Of a stretch of DNA of 64,000 nucleotides, positions 55,407 to 64,000 are shown in pieces. The stretch is taken from positions 1,162,288 to 1,226,287 of the forward strand of contig NC_092676.1 of assembly GCF_964355755.1 (NCBI RefSeq). Direction: 5' to 3'. A program made the position numbers and the translations under genes. This stretch comes from Antedon mediterranea (Eukaryota; Echinodermata; Crinoidea; Comatulida; Antedonidae). Under the pieces are notes generated by a model. The model saw only the letters and a list, made by a program, of their open reading frames with translations, was not told the DNA's origin and did no database searches. Every line of letters starts with the position of its first letter. The first letter of the stretch is position 1.

Positions 55407-55705
55407 GGTTCATTAGAGATGAATTATACGTCATCGCGTACTAGTTTATCACCACGCGCACATGCCTTATAATAGATTGTGCACGGAATGACACTGTGCG
55501 TGTAATCTCAACCAATCACATTGGTGTAAAATAAAAATAAATAAATAAAAACCAATCACATTGGTGTGAAAGGAAAATTTAGTGATGAATTATAGGCCTA
55601 CGTCATCGCGTACTATTTTACCACCACGCGCACATTATACCTTATAATAGACGGAATGACACTGTGCGTGTAATCTCAACCAATCAGATCACATTCGTGT
55701 AAGAA
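55407..55705 (+). repeat. Duplicated block, two copies of about 125 bp
   Basis: ACGTCATCGCGTACTA, CCACGCGCACAT, GGAATGACACTGTGCGTGTA and ATCTCAACCAATCA occur in the same order at 55407-55530 and 55580-55705. It is a local duplication or two copies of an unknown repeat. Confidence 0.88.
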
Positions 55706-56580
55706 GGGGATTTTAACAAGTTGTAGACGGATTAAAGTTACAATTATTTAGTAAATCTCGTACCTAGCTATTTAAGGCGTATAGGCGTTGAACTGTTAAG
55801 ATCCATGTTGTCTAGGGAATGGATGGAAATTAATTTATAAATGTGAAGCCTAATTGCTTTGGGGTGTTTCTGTAGTGATCCTATCGGTCAGCAAACCAAT
55901 GACCCTTGTACAGTGCATTATACGTCATTTAGCTAATGACCAGTGGATTGACCACATAAACGTTAATGAAGAGCTCATCATTATTAGCTTCATCATCATA
56001 TTTCAAAATATTATATATTCATTTATGCATGTGTTATTGTTAATATTGCCGACGATATTAAATCGTTATTATACATAGCCTTGTTATAATTATCATCATT
56101 AATATTATCGTAAGTATACTTTTGTACGTGTAATTGACGATTCTGTTTACTTACGCTATTCATACTTAATCGACGCTGTTAAGCATCTTAATACACGGCC
56201 GCCGGTCGCTATTTTGCCTTCAGTCTGTGGCCACGGATAATTTTGTACATACAACATGGGGTAATAATCCATGTACTGTACCTAATTTAACTGATCTGTA
56301 GACCAAAATTATTTCTCATATGGTTAAACCATGGATCATAAATGACTGTAACTTAATTGGATTAATGGTTAAACAGACCTGTTATTTTCAACTATAGTAA
56401 TAAAACCCATGCTGAACCCTCAATAGGGTTGGCGTTAAAACATTGCAATTCGTTCTAGGGGGGGGGGGGGTCTCTTTGAGAAGGAGTGTCCCTTGAATAG
56501 AGGTGTCTTCTTAATAGTGGTGTCTCGAGGAGAAGTTCTTCACTGGAGTTTTTTATAATGTACTTAACACAAAGGCCTTG
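55706..56580. other. Intergenic, no gene seen
   Basis: It includes a poly-G run of about 12 near 56460 and short repeated words around GGTGTC. No supported gene. Confidence 0.4.
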
Positions 56581-56890
56581 ATTGAATACGACGACTTTCT
56601 GGTGAGTCGCGGATGATGGTGACGACTCCCTGGTGACGACGCGGAGGATGCTATTGACGACGACTCCCTAGTGACGACGCGGAGGATGGTATTGACGACG
56701 ACTCTCTGGCGACGAAGCGGAGGATGGTATTGACTACTTCTTTGTGACGACGCGGCAAATGGTATTGATGACGACTCCCTGGTGACGACGCGGAGGATTA
56801 TATTGACGAAGACTCCCTGGCGACGACGCGGAGGATGCTATTGACCACCCCTTGGCGACAACGCGGAGGATGGTATTGACGACGACGAAA
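56581..56890 (+). repeat. 38-bp GC-rich minisatellite, about eight copies
   Basis: Unit: TATTGACGACGACTCCCTGG plus TGACGACGCGGAGGATGG, some shortened to about 35 bp. It is much richer in G and C than its surroundings. The period is not a multiple of three, so it is unlikely to be a coding repeat. Confidence 0.92.
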
Positions 56891-59800
56891 AGATTGGAGA
56901 TAGTGATTAAGATGTTGATGGTAACATAATTATTAATAAACAAATAAATAAACAATAAAGAGTAATTTAAATAACAACAACAAACGTTTAAGCCTAATAA
57001 CAACTTTTAAAGATGATGATGTTTAACAGAAAATAAATTTAATAATTGGCCTATAAAAAGTAAACTTAACACAATAGAAATAGTTATGAAGCCGAGAGAG
57101 TGGTTTGTCAATATATCTGAATTCTAGCAAACCTTAAATAATAATTTATTAAAATGATATTGCTGGTCACTTGACCATGACGAGAATAGGTGTTAAGTAG
57201 CGTTAAGATCACGGACTTTAGTCACCAAGCTAAATCAATACATAATGATGATCACTAAAGGTCATCATTGAAATAAAAATAATATATTACTAACAAATGT
57301 CAACTAATATTTTAGAATACTCCCCTCCTTTGGCACACCATCCCATTAAAGGGACAATTTACCCTGAAAGGAATCAGCAGAGGCAACCACTATTCAGGAG
57401 GACTTTATTACGGGGTCACGTTGTTGGTATCGGAGAGGTTACGGTACTTTAACTAAATAGATATTCCCCTGGTTCTTTTCACAAGAAAGTGTCTCCTAAA
57501 ATAGTAGTGTCCCCTCAATATGGGTGTCCCATAAGGTGTGTGTGTGGCGGGGAGGGGCGGGAGTTATTATTCAAAACTATAAGATATACACTGGTATATT
57601 AATACAACTTTGTTGTTGCTAAAATAACTGACAATAAAAACGTATTTATATCTTACTGCAGAACGCGTATCGGTTTCATTTGCAAGAAATAATTAAGGCA
57701 AGTCGCCGATAAGACTGGATAAATCAAAAAGGAAACAAAACACATCCCATTAGTCCAGTGTATCGTGACTTGATAGAATAGATCAGAGAATACTATACTC
57801 CTGGAAATAATACACGGATCACACCTTTGTGTGTACACACCATTCTTGTCATGCCCTATACGTGTCACCATACAACCAATGGGGAATTACAAGATACAGC
57901 TTATTACAGTATTGTAGATAGAGATTGGTTTTCACACTGTATCGCTGGGTTTACCCCGTCGCTAACATAGGCCTCTACACGTGGGTCTTGACAACCCAGC
58001 TGCTATCAAACATTATTATATAAATTATTTCATATGTATAATCATTATAAAAAAAATATTCTATGAAACATGATATTGTTAGATAGTTGTCTTATTATCT
58101 TCCGATACGGTTGACTGATTTGAACTTGAGTTGTTTTTACGCTTGTGTACTTTGTTGTGGTCTTTGTTTACTTTCTTTTATTTATTGTTCTCTTCTTTGT
58201 TTACATTAAAATTGTTGTTTTTGTTTAAAATCAATCGAATCTAATTGTATACCTAATTTTTGCAATTCACACTTTGTTTTGCTTTTAATTCTATGGGTTC
58301 ATCTTCTCTAAAGAGGACTGTCACTGTTTCAAAAGTGCATAGCTTCTAAATAAATTATTATATTTCCGATGTTTGGTTTTTATTAATTATTATTTGCACT
58401 GTAAAAGTGTAAATAGAAAGAGTTTGGAAAAAGTAGATAAATTTTTAAATGTTGAATTTAACTTGATATACTTTTGTAAACCACTGTATTGTCACACACT
58501 TGCGGTTGGTTTTGGTGGTAGTTGTTTTAGTATTGAACACTCTCGCACAACACATTAATTTTTAAGATTTATTTCGAAATTATGAAAATATGAACTCATA
58601 GAGTGAATTGATTTGTTCATTTTCCACCCGCTTATTTGGTATGAGGGCATCGGCTCTTTTTTAAAGATTACCTAAAATAACAGTCACCGTTAATGGCAGG
58701 TGTATAGCCCCATGTACGTGACGTAAGAGAGCAACCAGATTCCTCAGACTAAATGAACGGGTCCAAATGAACAATGCGAGAGACTTCCGTCGTTTCTTAA
58801 TAATATCGAAGTCGTTCGTTAGACCCAAGTTTAAACATGTTAAAAATGTTTTACTTTTTTGTAAATAATAATATTATTATTAATATTCAGGCAAAAGATA
58901 CATTTTACAAAATATTATACAAATCAACAAATTAAACTAACACGGCGGAAGAAGAAATATAAAATTATAGTTTCATCCTACTAGCTGCCAGGAAAGCACA
59001 AAATCAGCCTAAGCCACTGTCACCAATTAGGTGTGTACCTCCTAAATAACTATAATTAATACTTAGATTAATGTAGGCGTGTTCGGATTGTAACGAATTA
59101 TTTTCACCAACATACAACATATAAATTTATACTCAATATAAACAGGAAAATATGGAGAAACGTCGAAACATTAATCACGACTGTAAATTGTAAAATAAAG
59201 GGATGGATGAGCTTAATTTTTTATATCATCTTTTGCATTAAGTTTGCAATCCCCAGCCCCATTGGATCATCTCCTGGTTGTTAAATAGACATGTTCAGAT
59301 GGTTGTGTTGGACAACAGCAACACATCAAGTTCATCGTATGTTGTTAGCCGACAAGATCGTGTTCAAGAGCCTACCTCTCAACACGATCCTAAGAATACC
59401 ATACTTGTGTCATCCCAACAATTGTTATTAACAAATCTGTGTAAACTAATTGGAATTATGAAGAAACGGAAATTGTAGCAGGAGAAGTCCCGCGTTCACA
59501 AGTGCGATACATGTTGTTTGCTGAAATATTGTATTTACGGAATTATTTTTAGACTTAATTAGCTTTGTTACCGTACGTATCGCTTGTAATCCCATGGGAT
59601 TAACACGCCTCTCTATCTCTCTCTCCTCCGGGAGAAGGTGGACTTGTTAGGGGTAAACTTGATATTATTATTTCATTATGTTTTCTATTATTTTAAACGC
59701 ATGGATCGGAATTGCTCTTCGATCAGGTCTGGTTCAAAAAGTTACCAGAATGTTTGAAAACAAAATCGGTGTTTTATTATAAATTTGTTTTTATTTGTTT

Positions 59801-60994
59801 TTTGTTGTTGTTTTTTGTTTTTGTATTTTTTGGAGGTGGATTATTTCATTTACGGTACGGTAAACTTCAAAATAAAATTCCTAAAGTCTTACTGCAAATT
59901 TCTAAATGTATTTACTTGTTATCACATTTATTGTTTTAATTGACAGGCCTGCATGTTAGGGTATATCACAAAGGGGTTCTCGCTAACCCTATTATAATTT
60001 TATTTATTTATGTAAAATTTATTAATTTATACAAAAATACTTCCACCTCCACCACCATTAAGTGTTAAAATACTGTATACCAGTAATGCTTATAAAATTG
60101 AATATAGAAAACATATTTATAAGTGTACCATTTAGTGAATTTGTAATTTATTTAAATTCAGTGCATGCGCAAACAGAAATAAAAGGAGTCGTATATTATG
60201 TATTCAATTTATGATAATTTATTATTACAAAATACATAAAGATGGTAGTTAGAGGAGTTAGGAAGGAGGCACGCGATCATGTATCAATTAAACAATAGGT
60301 ATATAATTAGGATATGCTAATAGAATGATAAGGAAGGGGGAACCTGTAGTGGCATGCGACAACTATCTTAATAATGTGTTAATTGCTTCGTAGTACAATG
60401 AGGATACACAAATAATTAAGAACACAAAGCATAGTGAAGATGTTAAAGGATGTTAGTTTAGGATGGAGCCACGCGAATGGACAAACTGGCATTGTATTGT
60501 AAAGAGAATTGTTCGTTAATGTTAAACAAATAAAAGATGGTTGAGTGGTTACACAATAACTATTAAGTCAAACAAACGATAAAGAATATACACAGTAAGA
60601 CTTCATTGGTCACCCTTATGGATAACATGTTGATGTATTGTTAAACACCATTTTATCCTCACATTAACTTCAACTAGGGTATTAATATTACTTTATTTTT
60701 AATATTTATAATTTCATCTTTTTTTTTTTGTGTAACTTTATTTTGAATGCAATCCTTTTAGTCAAACCCCTGGACGATTCTCCATAGGTAAATGTTGTAG
60801 TTTGCACAGAATTACCAGTAGTCACATTGTCAAATATAGTATGACCTAAACTTTAACATAACTGCCATGAAATAACAATTCATATATCATTACAAAAGGT
60901 GAAGAAAGTTTCAAATAAGATGTTTTACGTAGGCCTGTAAATAATACGATTTGAATGCACGTCCAGTTTTTTGTAAGAAACTTAATTCGTACTG
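56891..60994. other. Intergenic, no gene seen
   Basis: About 4 kb of AT-rich sequence. None of the short open frames has recognisable similarity or plausible splice context. Confidence 0.4.
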
Positions 60995-62975
60995 TATCTT
61001 TTTGGGCGTACTTATTGTATCTTTTTGTACGTACTTAATTGTATCTCTTTAGTACGTAGGCCTACTTAAATCTTATCTTGTGTACGTATTTATATTGTAT
61101 CTTTTTGTACTTACTTAAATTGTATCTTTTTGTACTTACTTAAATTGTATCTTTTTGTACTTACTTAAATTGTATCTTTTTGTACTTACTTAAATTGTAC
61201 CTTTTTGTACTTACTTAAATTGTATCTTTTTGTACTTACTTATATCTTATCTTGTGTACTTACTTAAATCTTATCTTGTGTACTTACTTAAATTGTATCT
61301 TATTGTACTTACTTAAATTGTATCTTTTTGTACTTACTTATATCTTATCTTGTGTACTTACTTAAATTGTATCTTTTTGTACTTACTTAAATTGTACTTT
61401 TGTGTACTTACTTAAATTGTATCTTTTTGTACTTACTTAAATTGTATCTTTTTGTACTTACTTAAATTGTATCTTTTTGTACTTACTTAAATTGTACTTT
61501 TTTGTACTTACTTAAATTGTATCTTTTTGTACTTACTTAAATTGTATCTTTTTGTACTTACTTAAATTATATCTTTTTGTACTTACTTAAATTGTATCTT
61601 TTTGTACTTACTTAAATTGTATCTTTTTGTACTTACTTAAATTGTATCTTTTTGTACTTACTTAAATTGTACTTTTTTGTACTTACTTAAATTGTATCTT
61701 TTTGTACTTACTTATATCTTATCTTGTGTACTTACTTAAATTGTATCTTTTTGTACTTACTTAAATTGTACTTTTTTGTACTTACTTAAATTGTACTTTT
61801 TTGTACTTACTTAAATTGTACTTTTTTGTACTTACTTAAATTGTACTTTTTTGTACTTACTTAAATTGTACTTTTTTGTACTTACTTAAATTGTATCTTT
61901 TTGTACTTACTTAAATTGTATCTTTTTGTACTTCCTTAAATTGTATCTTTTTGTACTTACTTAAATTGTATCTTTTTGTACTTCCTTAAATTGTATCTTT
62001 TTGTACTTACTTAAATTGTACCTTTTTGTACTTACTTAAATTGTATCTTTTTGTACTTACTTATATCTTATCTTGTGTACTTACTTAAATCTTATCTTGT
62101 GTACTTACTTAAATTGTATCTTATTGTACTTACTTAAATTGTATCTTTTTGTACTTACTTATATCTTATCTTGTGTACTTACTTAAATTGTATCTTTTTG
62201 TACTTACTTAAATTGTACTTTTGTGTACTTACTTAAATTGTATCTTTTTGTACTTACTTAAATTGTATCTTTTTGTACTTACTTAAATTGTATCTTTTTG
62301 TACTTACTTAAATTGTACTTTTTTGTACTTACTTAAATTGTATCTTTTTGTACTTACTTAAATTGTATCTTTTTGTACTTACTTAAATTGTATCTTTTTG
62401 TACTTACTTAAATTGTATCTTTTTGTACTTACTTAAATTGTATCTTTTTGTACTTACTTAAATTGTATCTTTTTGTACTTACTTAAATTGTACTTTTTTG
62501 TACTTACTTAAATTGTATCTTTTTGTACTTACTTATATCTTATCTTGTGTACTTACTTAAATTGTATCTTTTTGTACTTACTTAAATTGTACTTTTTTGT
62601 ACTTACTTAAATTGTACTTTTTTGTACTTACTTAAATTGTACTTTTTTGTACTTACTTAAATTGTACTTTTTTGTACTTACTTAAATTGTACTTTTTTGT
62701 ACTTACTTAAATTGTATCTTTTTGTACTTACTTAAATTGTATCTTTTTGTACTTCCTTAAATTGTATCTTTTTGTACTTACTTAAATTGTATCTTTTTGT
62801 ACTTCCTTAAATTGTATCTTTTTGTACTTACTTAAATTGTATCTTTTTGTACTTACTTAAATTGTATCTTTTTGTACTTACTTAAATTGTATCTTTTTGT
62901 ACTTACTTAAGTTGTATCTTTTTTTACTTACTTAAATTTTATCTTTTTGTTTATATTTAAATTATATCTTGTATT
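60995..62975 (+). repeat. 25-bp satellite array, about 78 copies, with 821-bp higher-order repeat
   Basis: Unit: TATCTTTTTGTACTTACTTA plus AATTG. Variant markers recur 821 bp apart: CCTTTTTG at 61200 and 62021, and ATTGTACTTTTGTGTAC at 61391 and 62212. The block of about 33 units is thus present twice in tandem. Units at both edges are degenerate. Confidence 0.97.
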
Positions 62976-63081
62976 AATTGTAAGGTACTTTCAACGCAAG
63001 CTTTGCTTTTAAAAAAACAGTGCCTTCTTCATTTTAATTTTTATCTTATTTACAATATCGAGTTTGAACAATACCATGAAA

Positions 63082-63250
63082 GCCCCAGTGGTCTAATGGT
63101 TAGGACATCTGCATATCAAGCAGGCGGTCCGAGTTCGAGTCTCGGTTGGGGCGACTTTTTCTCATTCTCACAGATTTCCTCATCTTTATCGTTTCAAATT
63201 AATTAATTAAATTTCAGTATATCACCGGGCGGTTTAGAATTAATGTTCAT
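63082..63250 (+). mobile_element. SINE with an intact tRNA-like head (Asp-type, anticodon ATC)
   Basis: 63082-63153 folds as a full cloverleaf. The acceptor stem is GCCCCAG with TTGGGGC (one G-T pair). The D arm is GTC/GAC, the anticodon stem TCTGC/GCAGG with loop ATATCAA, and the T arm CCGAG-TTCGAGT-CTCGG. A T-run (CTTTTT) follows 3 bases later. Downstream blocks (TTATCGTTTCAAATTAATTA, ATATCACCGGGCGGTTTAG) recur at 38338-38450, so this is a SINE head rather than a lone tRNA gene. The T run could still end pol III transcription early. Confidence 0.75.
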
Positions 63251-64000
63251 TGCCTGATGTGTTTATATATATATTGTTATCTATCTTATAATTTAATAAG
63301 AATACCGTATTATACACTTAGACTATGCAAAGTGTCTCGATTGAGGGTTATAGTTGCAGCCTGTTACAAAATTAAATGATATGATCAATGTAGTGTGAGG
63401 TTGGATGAACCGTTCTAACAGAAAACACGACACATAGGCCTATTTAAATTCATACAGAGCAGTGAAAATTTTCAATTGATAGTTAATTTCCAAAATGAAT
63501 TTTCAATTAAGAATTGATAGCTCTTGTAAATTGTATCTAGTTCATTACAATGAAATATATTAATCATTATTGTCGGTATAAAGAATAGGTCCCTATACTT
63601 CGACAAAATGCAAATCCACATAACAGCATTCATAACATTCGACCAACGATTTAAAATCGATCACCATACAATAGCACACAATCTGTTATATTTTCTGACC
63701 AGACGAGATAATCAATTTTATTGTTTGTTATTTAGAATAACTGCCCATCTTAAACTCAGACTTTAGTCATATATAGCGAAAGTAAACCACTACATACCTA
63801 TATAATTTATTTATTTTTTAATTTATTATTATTTTTTATTTATTTATCACCTCAAGATGTTTTTCTTCATCTTTCCGGGCATCTGCCTTCATTCTCTGAA
63901 CTATTATCATTATATTATATGTATTGTATATGTGTCTTTTTTTTCAGAGTTTGTAAATAAATGTTATGAAATGAAAAAATGAAAATGAAAAAATAATATC
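63251..64000. other. Intergenic, ends in a possible retroelement tail
   Basis: No gene seen. The last 80 bp (TTGTAAATAAATGTTATGAA, then repeated TGAAAA) resemble a non-LTR 3' end running off the window. Confidence 0.35.

Noticed and set aside
56734-57003. Minus-strand 89-codon frame
   Set aside because: It crosses the 38-bp minisatellite, whose period is not a multiple of three, and has no similarity.
63082-63153. Stand-alone tRNA gene
   Set aside because: Sequence downstream matches the body of another SINE copy at 38338-38450, and the anticodon ATC is not usual for an animal Asp tRNA.
34700-64000. Hidden protein gene in the right half
   Set aside because: I found no exon chain with consistent phases and recognisable protein motifs. 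Fast-evolving or non-coding RNA genes cannot be excluded by reading alone.

Overview
The window is nuclear DNA of an AT-rich animal. Two intron-rich, animal-type protein genes with ordinary GT-AG introns lie among MITEs, SINEs and many tandem arrays. The palindromic octamer TAGGCCTA occurs at least 14 times, and a TU-like foldback transposon sits between the genes. Both fit a marine deuterostome such as an echinoderm, but the species cannot be fixed from the sequence alone.

Layout. 1-5.6 kb, minus strand: a CCDC174 orthologue with nine visible coding exons; its 3' end lies beyond the left edge. 5.8-16.9 kb: an 11.1 kb foldback element made almost entirely of about 59 copies of a 184-bp satellite in two inverted blocks. 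It has matching unique ends and a 9-bp target duplication. 17.4-34.3 kb, plus strand: a complete 12-exon gene for a prohormone convertase of the PC1/3 (PCSK1) type, 746 aa by my splicing. 34.3-64 kb: no recognisable gene; it holds three SINEs, two families of palindromic MITEs (one nested), and two 2-kb tandem arrays (29-bp and 25-bp units) with higher-order structure.

The two genes are head to head. If the foldback element is removed, their start codons are only about 0.67 kb apart, so the element appears to have split a compact shared 5' region. Functionally they are unrelated: CCDC174 is an RNA-processing-linked nuclear protein and PC1/3 is a secretory-granule protease.

The most unusual signal is at splice donors. 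In both genes, an intronic tandem array is built from units that contain the 3' end of the preceding exon plus its 5' splice site. CCDC174 intron 8 has about 14 extra donor copies; PCSK1 intron 11 has three. In both cases use of a downstream copy would add an in-frame stop. The foldback element and the target-site-flanked insertions at 2004-2935 and 20952-21360 are the best defined mobile elements.
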